Below, piece by piece: positions 23,250 through 35,181 of a DNA stretch of 64,000 nucleotides (positions within the stretch are counted from its first letter, which is position 1; each line of letters begins with the position of its first letter). The stretch lies in the NCBI GenBank assembly GCA_964235485.1, contig CAXSAZ010000001.1:310001-374000 (forward strand), written 5' to 3'. The DNA comes from CAHJXG01 sp964235485 (GTDB lineage: Bacteria > Pseudomonadota > Alphaproteobacteria > Acetobacterales > Acetobacteraceae). Made by a program: the position numbers and the translations under genes. The notes under the pieces are model-generated. The model ran no database searches. It saw only the letters and a list, made by a program, of their open reading frames with translations, and was not told where the DNA came from.

Positions 23250-26093
23250 TCAGGCCGCCGCTTCGCGCCTACGTCGGCCGGGCAGCGCGGCTTCCGGCGT
23301 GCCGTCGTCGGGCGTTTGCAGGGCTGTCAGCAAAGCCTTGCGCAACACGGCCAGCTTGCGCTCGTTCTCGATCTTCAGGCCGAACACGTCTTTGACATAG
23401 AACACATCGACCGCCCGCACGCCGTAGGTCGTGACGTGGGCGGAGGCGATCTGCAGCCCTTGCTCGCTGATCGCCGCCGTCACGTCGTGCAGCAGCCCCG
23501 GGCGGTCGCGGCCGTTCACCTCCAGCACGGTATGCGTGTTGCTGGCGCGGTTATCGACCACGACCCGCGGCGGAACGTGGATCGCCCGCATCCGCCGGCC
23601 CAGCAGCGCCCGGGACGCCCGGCGGATCTCGCCGGCCAGCGCCAGCCGTCCGGACAGCGCCTGGTCGATCAGCACGTGGAGGCGCGCCAGGCGGTGCGGC
23701 GCGTCGAAGGCGCCCCCGGCCGTGTCCTGGATCCAGAACGTGTCGAGCGCGCTGCCGTTGGTCAGCGTGTGGATGCGCGCGTCCACGATGGAAGCGCCCG
23801 CCACCGCGAGCGCGCCCGCGATCCGGCTGAACAGCCCGGCGTGGTCGGCGGTGTAGATCGTCACCTCCGTCACCGCGCGGGACGGCAGCGGCTCGGTATC
23901 CACGGTGAGCGGCGCGCCCCGGCGCTCCGCGTCGCGGATCAGCCGGGCGTGGCGGGCGTGCGTTTCGGGATCGAAGCTGAGCCAATAGCCGGGGTAGCCC
24001 AGGCCGTAGTAGAAGTCGCGGTCCGCTTCCGGCCAGTCGGTCAGGTAGTGCCCGGCCGCTTCCTTGGCCCGCGCCACTCGCACGTCGCGCTCGGTGGTGG
24101 CGAGGCCGCCGGCCAGCACGTCGGCGACCCGGGAATACAGCTCCCGCAGCAGGGTCGCTTTCCAGCCGTTCCAAACCTTGGCGCTGACGGCGCGCATGTC
24201 GGCGACGGTCAGCACCAGCAGCAGCTTGAGCCGTTCCGGCGATTGGATGGTGTCGGCCAGGTCGAGGATGGTCTTGGGGTCGTCGATGTCGCGCTTGAAC
24301 GCGGTTTGGCTGAGCAGCAGGTGATGCAGCACCAGCCAGCTCGCCGTGTCCGTTTCCTCGGCGGACAGGCCGATGGCCGGGCCGATCTGGACCGCAAGCT
24401 CGGCCCCAAGCTCGGAATGGTCGCCGCCGCGGCCCTTGGCGATGTCGTGCAGCAGCGTCGCGGCGTAAAGCGCCCGGCGGGATTGCAGGTCCTCGACCAA
24501 ACCGGAGGCAATGGGCGCCACGTCCGCCAGCTCGCCCCGTTCCAGGGCGTTGAGCACGCGCACCGCCTCGATCGTGTGCTCATCCACGGTGAAGACGTGA
24601 TAGGTATCGAACTGCATCTGCCCGACGATGCGCGCCCAGTCCGGGATGTAGCGGCCCAGGAAGCCGGTCTCGTTCAGGACCGCCAGCCACTTCGCGCCGT
24701 CCGCGCGGCTATGCTCGCCGTCCCGCCCGCAGAGCAGGTCGAGGAAAAGCTCGGCCGCCGCCGGGGTGCCGCGAAGCTGGATCGCCCCGCGCTCGTGACG
24801 GATCAGCGCCCGCAGCGCCAACGGATGAAGTTCCAGCGCCCGGTCCCGCGCCACCTGCAGGATGCGCAGCATGGCGATGGGATGGTGGCCGAACTGCCGG
24901 CCCGGCGCGGACATCAGCTTGCCGTCCGCCAGCACGAAGCCCTGCTCCAGCAGCGCCGCGTCGGTGGCGGCCGCCAGCGCCGGCGGCCCCAGGGCGGCCC
25001 GCACGATGGCCGGCTCCAGCACCATGGTGATCCGGGTGATCTCGCGCGCGGTCAGGAAGTAGTGGCGCATGAACCGCTCGACGCCGTCCTGCCGGCCGTG
25101 GCGGATGTAGCCCATGCGGGCGCCGACAACGGGCTGCAGGTCGAAGGTCAGCCGGTCCTCGGCGCGCCCGGCGATGTAGTGCAGGTGGAAGCGCACGGTC
25201 CACAGGAAGTCCCAGGACCGCCGGCCGTGCTTGGCTTCCTGGTGGGTGAGGATGCCGCCGCCGGGGCTGTCGGGACCGACCAGCTCGCCCATCACCTGGG
25301 TGCCGAACACGTAGCGCGACATCCAGTACAGCGTTTGCACGTCGCGCAGCCCGCCGCGGCCTTCCTTGATGTTGGGCTCGACCAGGAACGGCGTTTCGCC
25401 GTAGCGGTGGTGGCGGGCGTCGCGCTCCGCCTGCTTGGCCGCGATGAAGCCGCCGGCGTCGATGCAGGACTGCTTGAAGCGCGCCCCGAACGCCTCGAAC
25501 AGTTCGGCGTCGCCGGCCAGCAGCCGCGCGTCCAGCAGCGCGGTGCGCACGGTGAGGTCCCGCTCCGCTTCGGCGATGCACTCCGCGACCGACCGCGTGG
25601 CGTGGCCGACCTTGAGGCCGAGGTCCCAAAGGAAGTACAGCACGAACTCGACCGCGGCGAGCGTCGGCGCGGCGGGGCGGTCCGCGGTGATGAACAAGAG
25701 GTCGATGTCGCTGAACGGCGCCAGCACGCCGCGCCCGTAGCCGCCGGTGGCGACCACGGCCATTCGCCCGGCCTGGGCCGGGACGGCCATCCGTTCGGGG
25801 GCCGGGTCCGCATGGAGGCCGGTCGCGCTGGCGGCGCAGGCGTGGTCGCGCAGCGCCCCGATCACGCCGTCGGTCAGCCGACCCAGCAGGCGTCCGGCCT
25901 GCAGCCCGCTCATGCCTCCGGCCTCGAACCGTTCCTGCACGTGGTGCTGCACGCGGGTCAGGTAGCGGCGGAAGACGCTGAGCGCGGCGTCGCGCGGGGG
26001 CGGCCCGCCGCCAACCGCGGCGCCGCGGAGCGCCGTGGTCAGCAGCGTGACGGCCTCCTCGGGCCGGTCGGGCAAAGGCAGGATTTGGGACAT
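23250..26093 (-). CDS. glnD: Bifunctional uridylyltransferase/uridylyl-removing enzyme
   Basis: GlnD modifies PII proteins in response to glutamine. The 947-residue protein has, in order, the nucleotidyltransferase motif VATGGYGRGVLAPFSDIDLLFI near residues 110-130, the GlnD linker (EPNIKEGRGGLRDVQTLYW), an HD hydrolase domain (LLHDIAKGRGGDHSELG) and two C-terminal ACT domains starting at EVTIYTADHAGLFSRIAGALA and LEVNGRDRPGLLHDVTAAI. All catalytic regions look intact. The ATG at 26093 is preceded by ATAGGG and lies 5 bases from the mutS stop. The pair mutS-glnD is common in Rhodospirillales and Rhizobiales. Confidence 0.97.
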   Translation of the reverse strand: MSQILPLPDRPEEAVTLLTTALRGAAVGGGPPPRDAALSVFRRYLTRVQHHVQERFEAGGMSGLQAGRLLGRLTDGVIGALRDHACAASATGLHADPAPERMAVPAQAGRMAVVATGGYGRGVLAPFSDIDLLFITADRPAAPTLAAVEFVLYFLWDLGLKVGHATRSVAECIAEAERDLTVRTALLDARLLAGDAELFEAFGARFKQSCIDAGGFIAAKQAERDARHHRYGETPFLVEPNIKEGRGGLRDVQTLYWMSRYVFGTQVMGELVGPDSPGGGILTHQEAKHGRRSWDFLWTVRFHLHYIAGRAEDRLTFDLQPVVGARMGYIRHGRQDGVERFMRHYFLTAREITRITMVLEPAIVRAALGPPALAAATDAALLEQGFVLADGKLMSAPGRQFGHHPIAMLRILQVARDRALELHPLALRALIRHERGAIQLRGTPAAAELFLDLLCGRDGEHSRADGAKWLAVLNETGFLGRYIPDWARIVGQMQFDTYHVFTVDEHTIEAVRVLNALERGELADVAPIASGLVEDLQSRRALYAATLLHDIAKGRGGDHSELGAELAVQIGPAIGLSAEETDTASWLVLHHLLLSQTAFKRDIDDPKTILDLADTIQSPERLKLLLVLTVADMRAVSAKVWNGWKATLLRELYSRVADVLAGGLATTERDVRVARAKEAAGHYLTDWPEADRDFYYGLGYPGYWLSFDPETHARHARLIRDAERRGAPLTVDTEPLPSRAVTEVTIYTADHAGLFSRIAGALAVAGASIVDARIHTLTNGSALDTFWIQDTAGGAFDAPHRLARLHVLIDQALSGRLALAGEIRRASRALLGRRMRAIHVPPRVVVDNRASNTHTVLEVNGRDRPGLLHDVTAAISEQGLQIASAHVTTYGVRAVDVFYVKDVFGLKIENERKLAVLRKALLTALQTPDDGTPEAALPGRRRREAAA

Positions 26094-26098
26094 CAACC

Positions 26099-28723
26099 CT
26101 ATGTTACTCCCGGATGCGCTGGGGGAACAGCAGCGAGTGCTTTGAGGCGATAGAGAATCTCCACCGCGTCCCGGGGCGTCAGGCGGTCGGGATCGACCTC
26201 CTCCAGCGCGTCCCGCAACGCATCGGGCGGCGGGGCGGCGGGGACGGGATCGTGGGCGGCGGGGGCCAACTGGGCGAACAGCGGCAGTTCCGCCGGCCTG
26301 CCGTGGCGGGCCTTCTCCAACGCGCCCAGCAGGGCGGACGCCCGGCGCACCGTGGCCTGCGGCACGCCGGCCAGTTGCGCCACGTGCACGCCCCAACTGC
26401 GGCCGGCTGCGCCCTCCGCGACCTCGTGCAGGAACACGACGCTGCCGCGCCATTCCTTGACCCGCATCGTGTGCGGGCGCAGCCGGGGCATCTGCGCCGC
26501 CAGGTCCGCCAACTCGTGGAAGTGCGTCGCGAACACCGTCCGGCAGCGGACCTGGCCGTGCAAGGCTTCCAGCACCGCCCAGGCGATGGCCAGGCCGTCC
26601 AGCGTGCTGGTGCCGCGGCCGATCTCGTCCACGATCACCAGCGACCGCGGGCCGGCCTGGTGTAGGATGGCCGCGGTTTCCGTCATCTCCACCATGAAGG
26701 TGCTGCGCCCGCGCGCCAGGTCGTCGGCGGCGCCCACCCGGCTGAACAAGCGGTCCACCACGCCGACCCGGGCGCTTTCCGCCGGCACCGGCAGCCCGGC
26801 CTGCGCCAGGATGGCGATCAGCGCGCTCTGCCGCAGGAAGGTGCTCTTGCCCGCCATGTTCGGCCCGGTCAGCAGCAGCACCCGCCGCGCCGCCGACAGG
26901 TCGCAGTCGTTCGGCACAAAGGCCGCCGTGCCCCCCAGCGCGTCCTCCACGACGGGATGGCGCCCGGCGACGATGCAGAACTCGTCGCCCTCCGTGACCG
27001 CCGGGCGGCACCACCGCCCGCCTTCGGCCAGACGGGCGCAGGATTGCAGCGCGTCCAGCCGGGCCAGCGTGTCGGCGCAGGCGGTGATGGCATCGGCCTC
27101 CGCGAGCACGGCTTGCACCACCGTCGCGAACACCAGCCGTTCCCGCGCCGCCGCCCGGTCGGCGGCCTCGCTGATGCGGCGGTCGAGGTCGGCCAGCTCC
27201 GCGCAGCCGAAGCGGGCGCCGTTGGCCATGGCCTGGCGCAAGGTGAGGTCCGGATGCGCCTGCAGCCGCTCAACGGCCACCGCGGGCGCCTCGATGACGT
27301 AGCCGAGTTGCGCGTGGTGCCGGATCTTGAGCGACGCCACGCCGTATCGCTGCGCGTAGTCGAGCGTCAGCCCGGCGATCACCCGGCGGCTGTCGTCCCG
27401 CAGCCGCCGCTCCGCGTCCAGCTCGCCATCGAAGCCCGCGGCGATCACCCCGCCGTCGTCGAGCCGCGCCGGCAGCGGGTCGGCCAAGGCGCGGGCCAGG
27501 AGGTCGCCGAGTGCCGGGTCGGTGTCGAGCGCCGCCTGGTCCAGGGGCGCGCTGGCCAGCGCCGCCGAAACCTGGCGGGCCGCGGCCAGCGTCTGCGCCA
27601 CCGCGCCCAAGTCCCGCGGCGCGGCGCGTCCGACCGACAGCCGCCCGAGCGCGCGCGCCACGTCCGGCACGCCGCGCAGCGCCGCCCGTAGCTCGGCCAC
27701 CGTGGTCGGCTGCAGCAGCATCCAGGCCCAGCCGTCCTGCCGCTGGGCGATGGCCTCCGGGTCCAGCAGCGGCCCGCCCAGCCAGGCCGCCAGCAGGCGG
27801 GCGCCGGGCGCGGTCAGCGTGCGGCCGACGGCGGCGAGCAAGGTGTGCGCGGTCCCGCCGTCCCGGGCGCGGGTGATCTCCAGGCTGGCGCGGGTCGCCG
27901 CGTCCAGCATCATCTGCCCGGCGAGCACCGCCGGCTGCGGCCGGGACAGCCGCGGCATCGCGCCGGCCTGCGTCGTGCGCACGTAGTCAAGCGTCATGGC
28001 GGCGGCGACCGCCTCCGCCTCCGTGAACGTGCCGAAGGCATCGAGGCTTGCGGCGCCGAACGCTTCCGCCACCCGGCGCTGGGCCGCGGCGGGGGCCAGG
28101 GCGACGGTGGCCGGGCCGCGGCGGTCGGACCAATCGCCTAACGGAACGTCATCCGGCGCCAGGATTTCCGCCGGCTCCAGCCGGCCCAGCAGCGGCGGCA
28201 GGTCGGCGGGGGAGGGGGCCGCGGTCTCGAACAGCCCGGTGGACACGTCGAGCCACGCGGCACCCAGCCCGGCGCCGACCCGGGCCAGCGCCAGCAGCAG
28301 GTTCGGGCGGTGCGCGTCGAGCAGGCTGTCCTCCGTCAGCGTGCCCGGCGTGACCAGGCGCACCACGGCGCGGCGCAGCGGACCCTTGCCGGTGCGGCCC
28401 TTGGCCGGCTCCATCTGCTCCGCCACCGCGACGCGGAAGCCGCGGCGGATCAGGCGGGACAAATAGGTTTCGGCCGCGTGCATCGGGACGCCGCACATCG
28501 GGATCGGCTCGCCGTTGTGCTCGCCGCGCCGGGTCAGCGCGATGTCGAGGGCGGCGGCGGCGGCCTCCGCGTCCGTGAAGAATAGTTCGTAGAAATCGCC
28601 CATGCGCAGGAACAGCAGGGCGTCCGGGTTGTCGGCCTTGAGCGCGAACCATTGGGCCATGGCCGGGGTCGCGCCTGCGGCGCTGGGGGCGGGGGACGCG
28701 CCGGCGGCGCTGGGCAGCTCCAT
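26099..28723 (-). CDS. mutS: DNA mismatch repair protein MutS
   Basis: MutS recognises mismatches and starts repair with MutL. 874 residues: the mismatch-contact motif MGDFYELFF near residue 45, the connector and lever domains, then the ATPase with LLTGPNMAGKSTFLRQ (Walker A, near residue 620), the ST-rich VGAADDLARGRSTFMVEM loop and IVDEIGRGTSTLDG. The C-terminus carries the short clamp-like tail seen in bacterial MutS. The ATG at 28723 is almost at the predicted transcription start, so the message may be leaderless. It is divergent from maeB. Confidence 0.97.
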   Translation of the reverse strand: MELPSAAGASPAPSAAGATPAMAQWFALKADNPDALLFLRMGDFYELFFTDAEAAAAALDIALTRRGEHNGEPIPMCGVPMHAAETYLSRLIRRGFRVAVAEQMEPAKGRTGKGPLRRAVVRLVTPGTLTEDSLLDAHRPNLLLALARVGAGLGAAWLDVSTGLFETAAPSPADLPPLLGRLEPAEILAPDDVPLGDWSDRRGPATVALAPAAAQRRVAEAFGAASLDAFGTFTEAEAVAAAMTLDYVRTTQAGAMPRLSRPQPAVLAGQMMLDAATRASLEITRARDGGTAHTLLAAVGRTLTAPGARLLAAWLGGPLLDPEAIAQRQDGWAWMLLQPTTVAELRAALRGVPDVARALGRLSVGRAAPRDLGAVAQTLAAARQVSAALASAPLDQAALDTDPALGDLLARALADPLPARLDDGGVIAAGFDGELDAERRLRDDSRRVIAGLTLDYAQRYGVASLKIRHHAQLGYVIEAPAVAVERLQAHPDLTLRQAMANGARFGCAELADLDRRISEAADRAAARERLVFATVVQAVLAEADAITACADTLARLDALQSCARLAEGGRWCRPAVTEGDEFCIVAGRHPVVEDALGGTAAFVPNDCDLSAARRVLLLTGPNMAGKSTFLRQSALIAILAQAGLPVPAESARVGVVDRLFSRVGAADDLARGRSTFMVEMTETAAILHQAGPRSLVIVDEIGRGTSTLDGLAIAWAVLEALHGQVRCRTVFATHFHELADLAAQMPRLRPHTMRVKEWRGSVVFLHEVAEGAAGRSWGVHVAQLAGVPQATVRRASALLGALEKARHGRPAELPLFAQLAPAAHDPVPAAPPPDALRDALEEVDPDRLTPRDAVEILYRLKALAAVPPAHPGVT

Positions 28724-28729
28724 CCCGCC

Positions 28730-28758
28730 ATTCTAACAAACCATGCCGCACCTGCGAA
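28730..28758 (-). promoter_or_regulatory. Probable housekeeping promoter of mutS
   Basis: On the minus strand TTCGCA (28758-28753) and TAGAAT (28735-28730) are separated by 17 bases. The -10 element ends only six bases before the mutS ATG, which would place the start of transcription at or next to the start codon. Confidence 0.5.
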
Positions 28759-28845
28759 GCGGCTGGGTTACGCGCCCGGTTCGGCTGGCGTATGCAGGTT
28801 GATCCGACCGGATGAACTCCGGCGCGCTTGAGGAGGCGACCTACC

Positions 28846-31134
<2,289 letters not shown>

Positions 31135-31159
31135 ACCCCTGGTCACCGGAACCGAAGAA

Positions 31160-32473
31160 TTGGACCTGCCGAACCCTGCTTCCCCGACCAGCACCGACGC
31201 GCAGCCGTCGGAGGTCGCAAGCCGCCTCAAGAGCATTTTCGCCGGGTCGGTCGGCAACCTGATCGAGTGGTATGACTTCTACGTCTACACTGCTTTTGCG
31301 CCCTATTTCGCCCAGGCATTCAGCAGCAGTGCCGACCCTACGGCGCAGTTGATTACCGCCTATGGCATCTTTGCCGTGAGCTTTTTCGTTCGGCCGATCG
31401 GCGGGTTTATTCTTGGCTATTATGCGGATCGGAAGGGGCGGCGTGCGGCGCTTACCCTATCGGTCCTTCTGATGTGCGTTGGCTCCGGCCTGATTGCCGT
31501 GCTGCCGACCTACGCCAGCGTCGGCGTGTGGGCGCCGTTGCTGCTGCTGCTGGCCCGGCTGCTGCAAGGCTTGTCGCTCGGCGGCGAGTATGCGTCGTCC
31601 GCAACCTACCTCAGTGAGGTCGCCGGCTCGAAGCATCGCGGCTTTTACAGCTCGTTCCAATACGTGACGCTTATTGGCGGCCAGGTCGTGGCGGCGCTTG
31701 TGTTGCTATTCATGCAACTAAGGTTCAGCGGCGCTGAAATTGAAGCTTGGGCGTGGCGCATCCCCTTCGCCATCGGCGCGTTCGGCGCGCTGTATGGCCT
31801 TTACCTGCGCCGCAACCTGGCGGAAACCGCCGAATGGGAACGGGCCAGCCGCGAGCCGCGGCGCAACCTGATCCGGGAACTGCTCAAGCATCCGAAGGAG
31901 CTGCTGCTGGTGTTCGGGTTGACCATGGGCGGCACCACGGCGTTCTACACCTTCAGCAGCTACATGCCGACCTACCTGTCCAACACGCTGAAGTTCCCGC
32001 GCGAATGGGTGGCGGAGATCAGCTTCATCACGCTGATCCTCTACGCCGCGATGCAGCCGGTGTTCGGCGCCATCAGCGACCGAATCGGCCGGCGCCCGGT
32101 GCTGATGTGGTTCGGCGTCATGGGCACGCTGTTCACCGTGCCGATCCTGACGGCGCTGGGGTCCACGACCGGATACACGCAGGCGCTGCTGCTGATCCTG
32201 GCGGCGCTGGTGATCGTGTCCGGCTACACCTCGATCAACGCCGTGGTGAAGGCGGAGCTGTTCCCCGCCGAGGTGAGGGCGCTGGGGGTAGGGCTGCCCT
32301 ATGCGGTCGCGGCCTCGGTGTTCGGCGGCACGGCGCCGCTGATCGCGCTGCAGTTCAAGCAGGCGGGGCATGAAAGCTGGTTCTATTGGTACGTGACTGC
32401 GCTCATATTCCTGTCCCTGCTGGTTTATGCGCTGATGCGGGACACGAAGGCGCACACGCGGATGGAACAATAA
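31160..32473 (+). CDS. MFS transporter of the metabolite:H+ symporter (MHS) family
   Basis: 437 residues, twelve membrane spans. FAGSVGNLIEWYDFYVYTAFAPYFA, the loop motif FILGYYADRKGRRAALTLSV, RLLQGLSLGGEYASSATYLSE and SDRIGRRPVLM place it with KgtP/ProP/ShiA-type carriers, so alpha-ketoglutarate or a related carboxylate is the likely substrate. The start is uncertain: TTG at 31160 avoids overlap with maeB, while TTG at 31103 would overlap it by 32 bases; neither has a strong ribosome binding site, and translation is probably coupled to maeB. The codon use in the first third is less GC-rich than its neighbours. Confidence 0.88.
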   Translation: MDLPNPASPTSTDAQPSEVASRLKSIFAGSVGNLIEWYDFYVYTAFAPYFAQAFSSSADPTAQLITAYGIFAVSFFVRPIGGFILGYYADRKGRRAALTLSVLLMCVGSGLIAVLPTYASVGVWAPLLLLLARLLQGLSLGGEYASSATYLSEVAGSKHRGFYSSFQYVTLIGGQVVAALVLLFMQLRFSGAEIEAWAWRIPFAIGAFGALYGLYLRRNLAETAEWERASREPRRNLIRELLKHPKELLLVFGLTMGGTTAFYTFSSYMPTYLSNTLKFPREWVAEISFITLILYAAMQPVFGAISDRIGRRPVLMWFGVMGTLFTVPILTALGSTTGYTQALLLILAALVIVSGYTSINAVVKAELFPAEVRALGVGLPYAVAASVFGGTAPLIALQFKQAGHESWFYWYVTALIFLSLLVYALMRDTKAHTRMEQ

Positions 32474-32543
32474 GCAACAGGCTTCCGCGCGTCGAAAAGG
32501 TCATTGAAACCAGCATCAACCAAGCTTGCGCAAAACCCCGCGG

Positions 32544-33206
32544 TCAGCCCACGGCCTCGATTTGACGGGGCGCTTCAACCTTGGCCATCCCTTCGGTCAG
32601 CATCTCGATCCGGCCGGTGATCTGGCCGCCGTCCTCGACCTGCAGGCGGCGGCAGCGGGCGGTGCCCAGCACTTTGCCAGTCGCCCGGACCATCAGGTTG
32701 CCGCGCACCGTCAGCGTCCCGTCGATGGTGCCGCCGATCTCCGCGTCCTCGACCTCGACCTCGCCCTTGAACACGCCGCCCGGGGCGATGCTCAGCTCGG
32801 CCGCGTGGATCATGCTGGCCTCCACCGTGCCCTCGACGACGAGCCGCTCGGCGTCCGCAACGGTGCCTTGGACGGAGATGCCGCGGCCGACGACCAGGGT
32901 GCGGCGTTCCGGGGCCTCGCGCACGCGGTCCGGCACCGGGACGGGGCGCGGCGGGGCGACGAGGCTCGGGGCAGCCGTCGGGGCCGGGGGCGGCGCGGGC
33001 GTGCTGGGCACGCCGAGGCTCGGGGCGGACAGCGGCGTGCGGGCCATGGCGGGAGCCTCCTTGGACGGAACGGGGCGGTAAGGGGGAACGCCGAGGCCGG
33101 TGTCAACCGGCCAAGGCGGGCGCGGCGCGTCCAGCACGGCAGGGCCGTCGGCCATGCCGTCGGCGGCGCCAAACGTGTCATGCTGCGGGATGGCTGAGTC
33201 GCTCAT
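32544..33206 (-). CDS. Bactofilin-family polymer-forming protein
   Basis: 220 residues. The first 110 are Pro/Ala-rich and disordered. The rest is a bactofilin (DUF583) beta-helix domain: RTLVVGRGISVQGTVADAERLVVEGTVEAS, GVFKGEVEVEDAEIGGTIDGTLTVRGNLMV and GRIEMLTEGMAKVE. Bactofilins assemble into filaments without nucleotide at the inner membrane and organise cell shape or polar structures. The ATG at 33206 has GAAGG five bases upstream. The adjacent gene for a membrane protein on the same strand may or may not be functionally linked. Confidence 0.88.
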   Translation of the reverse strand: MSDSAIPQHDTFGAADGMADGPAVLDAPRPPWPVDTGLGVPPYRPVPSKEAPAMARTPLSAPSLGVPSTPAPPPAPTAAPSLVAPPRPVPVPDRVREAPERRTLVVGRGISVQGTVADAERLVVEGTVEASMIHAAELSIAPGGVFKGEVEVEDAEIGGTIDGTLTVRGNLMVRATGKVLGTARCRRLQVEDGGQITGRIEMLTEGMAKVEAPRQIEAVG

Positions 33207-33332
33207 GGAACCTTCGGGTCTGCGGCGCTTGAACAAGCGGGTCCTCCTTCGAGGCTGCGCGCCCCGTGTCACGGCGCGCGTTCATCGTGGCCTAACATAA
33301 GCCGGCATCATTTCACAACCCGTTGCGAAAAT

Positions 33333-33986
33333 TCAGCGCGCGCGGTTCAGCACGTGCACCATCGCCGCCGTGCCGACCACGGGAACCAGCAGGTTCAGGC
33401 CGGGCACGCTGCCCGCCAGCGCCAGTGCCACGCCCTGAGCCAGCACCGGCACGCGCAGCCGGGCGTAGCGCTGCAACGCTTCTGTCCGTCCCATGCGGCG
33501 CATGGCGACGCCCATGAACAGGCCGCGGCCGATGCCCCAGCCGGCGACGAGCCACCCGAGCACGAGGCCGACTCCGGGCAGCAGGATCGCCAGCAGCAGG
33601 GCGACGATCTGCAGCAGGAGGACCCGCGCCCCGAGCGCCAGGCCGTCCCACGCCTGCACGGCCAGCGGCGCGCCCAGCGGCACCGGCAGGCCCGGGTAGA
33701 ACCGGCCGTCCACCGCGGCGGCGATGCGGTCCATGTAAAGCGTCGCGATCAGCAGGGCGACCGGCACGAACAGCCACAAGGCCAGCAGCGCCGCTCCCAC
33801 GCCCCCCGCCAGCCCGGCGAGCCAACCCAGCCAGCCCGGCTGCGCCACCACCTGCTCCACCGCCCACACGCTGCCGGCCAGCAGGCCCAGGAAGACTGCG
33901 CCCGACAACGCGAGGCTGCGCCACACGACGCCCAGGAACACCGGGTCCTGCAACTGGGCGACGGCGCGGGAAAGCGGGGATAGCAT
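33333..33986 (-). CDS. EI24/CysZ-like integral membrane protein
   Basis: 217 residues with about four to five hydrophobic segments, including FLGVVWRSLALSGAVFLGLLAGSVW, LLALWLFVPVALLIATLYMDRIAAAVD and LLLQIVALLLAILLPGVGLVLGWLVAGWGIGRGLF. The ALLLNLLxLPG-like loop and final LNLLVPVVGTAAMVHVL match the EI24-domain family, which includes the sulfate transporter CysZ. There are no cysteine-synthesis genes nearby, so sulfate transport is not supported by context. The ATG at 33986 is the first in a position matching homologues. Confidence 0.75.
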   Translation of the reverse strand: MLSPLSRAVAQLQDPVFLGVVWRSLALSGAVFLGLLAGSVWAVEQVVAQPGWLGWLAGLAGGVGAALLALWLFVPVALLIATLYMDRIAAAVDGRFYPGLPVPLGAPLAVQAWDGLALGARVLLLQIVALLLAILLPGVGLVLGWLVAGWGIGRGLFMGVAMRRMGRTEALQRYARLRVPVLAQGVALALAGSVPGLNLLVPVVGTAAMVHVLNRAR

Positions 33987-34096
33987 GGAAGGCGACCTCA
34001 ACGACTGGAACAAGCAAGGCGGGTTGCGGGCAGGTAAGCCGGATGTTAGGCGCACGCCAGGTCCTCGCGTCCCGGGGAGCGCATCAGGAGCAGTTT

Positions 34097-35092
34097 ATGT
34101 CCTCTTCCCCCGCCCGGTTCGACATCCTCGGCATCGGCAATGCCATCGTGGACGTGGTATCGCCCGCCGGGGACGACTTCCTGTCGCGGCACGACCTGCG
34201 GAAAGGCAGCATGGCGCTGATCTCCGCGGACCAGGCGGAGGCGCTGTATGCGGCGATGCCGCCGGGCGCGGAAAGCAGCGGCGGTTCGGCGGCGAACACC
34301 TGCGCCGTGGCGGCCGGGCTGGGCGCCCGGGTGGCGTTCATGGGCAAGGTTGCGGACGACCCGTTGGGCGCGGTGTTCCGCCATGACATCACGGCGGCCG
34401 GCGTGCACTTCCCGACCGAGCCGCTACGGGCCGGGGCGCCCACCGCGCGCTGCTTGATCGCGGTCACGCCGGACGGCCAGCGCACCATGAGCACGTATCT
34501 GGGCGCCTGCGTGAGTTTCGGCGGTCCGGACCTCGACGAAGCCTTGGTGGCCGACAGCGCCGTGACCTACCTCGAAGGCTACCTGTTCGACCCGCCCTCC
34601 GCGCAGGCGGCGTTCCGGCGCGCGGCTGCGGCGGCCCATGCGGCGGGGCGGCTGGTGGCGCTGTCGCTGTCGGATGCGTTCTGCGTGGACCGGCACAGGA
34701 CGGCGTTCCGCGGCCTGGTGCGCGACCACGTCGATATCCTGTTCGCCAACGAGGCCGAGCTGTGCAGCCTTTATGAGGAGAACGGGTTCGAGGCGGCGGC
34801 GCGGCGCGCGGGCGCTGAGGTGGCGCTGGCGGCGCTGACCCGGAGCGAGGCGGGAAGCATCGTGCTGCGCGGCGCCGAGCGGGTGGAGGTGGCAGCGGCG
34901 CCCGTGCGCGTGGTCGATACCACAGGGGCCGGCGATGCCTATGCGGCCGGCTTCCTGGCCGCCCATGCGGTTGGGCGCGGCCCGCGCGCTTGCGGGGAGG
35001 TGGGCAGCCGGGCGGCGGCGGCGGTTATCGCGCAATACGGCGCCCGGCCACAGGCCGATCTTCGTGAGCTGATCGCATCAATCCGGGATTGA
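34097..35092 (+). CDS. PfkB-family sugar kinase (adenosine kinase-like)
   Basis: 331 residues. FDILGIGNAIVDVVSPAGDDFL at the N-terminus, GGSAANTCAVAAGLGARVAFMGKVADDPLG and the PfkB signature DTTGAGDAYAAGFL with its catalytic Asp are all present. The N-terminal wording is typical of the alphaproteobacterial group annotated as adenosine kinase, but the sugar substrate is not proven. The ATG at 34097 has CAGGAG six bases upstream. It is divergent from the EI24-like gene with 110 bases between them. Confidence 0.9.
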   Translation: MSSSPARFDILGIGNAIVDVVSPAGDDFLSRHDLRKGSMALISADQAEALYAAMPPGAESSGGSAANTCAVAAGLGARVAFMGKVADDPLGAVFRHDITAAGVHFPTEPLRAGAPTARCLIAVTPDGQRTMSTYLGACVSFGGPDLDEALVADSAVTYLEGYLFDPPSAQAAFRRAAAAAHAAGRLVALSLSDAFCVDRHRTAFRGLVRDHVDILFANEAELCSLYEENGFEAAARRAGAEVALAALTRSEAGSIVLRGAERVEVAAAPVRVVDTTGAGDAYAAGFLAAHAVGRGPRACGEVGSRAAAAVIAQYGARPQADLRELIASIRD

Positions 35093-35181
35093 TAATGAAA
35101 CCCGAAGCGGGAACCGTTGTTGTGATCCCCCGACATGCCATGCATGGCGCGTGGCGAGCGATCAACAAAGGAACACCGCAA

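Noticed and set aside
22974..26153. Long + strand open frame opposite glnD
   Set aside because: Same antisense artefact of high GC; composition (Arg, Gln, His rich) is not protein-like.
35108..35134. GGAAC upstream of the secreted protein gene as a second EcfG promoter
   Set aside because: After 16 bases the sequence is CGAC, not CGTT, so the -10 part fails.
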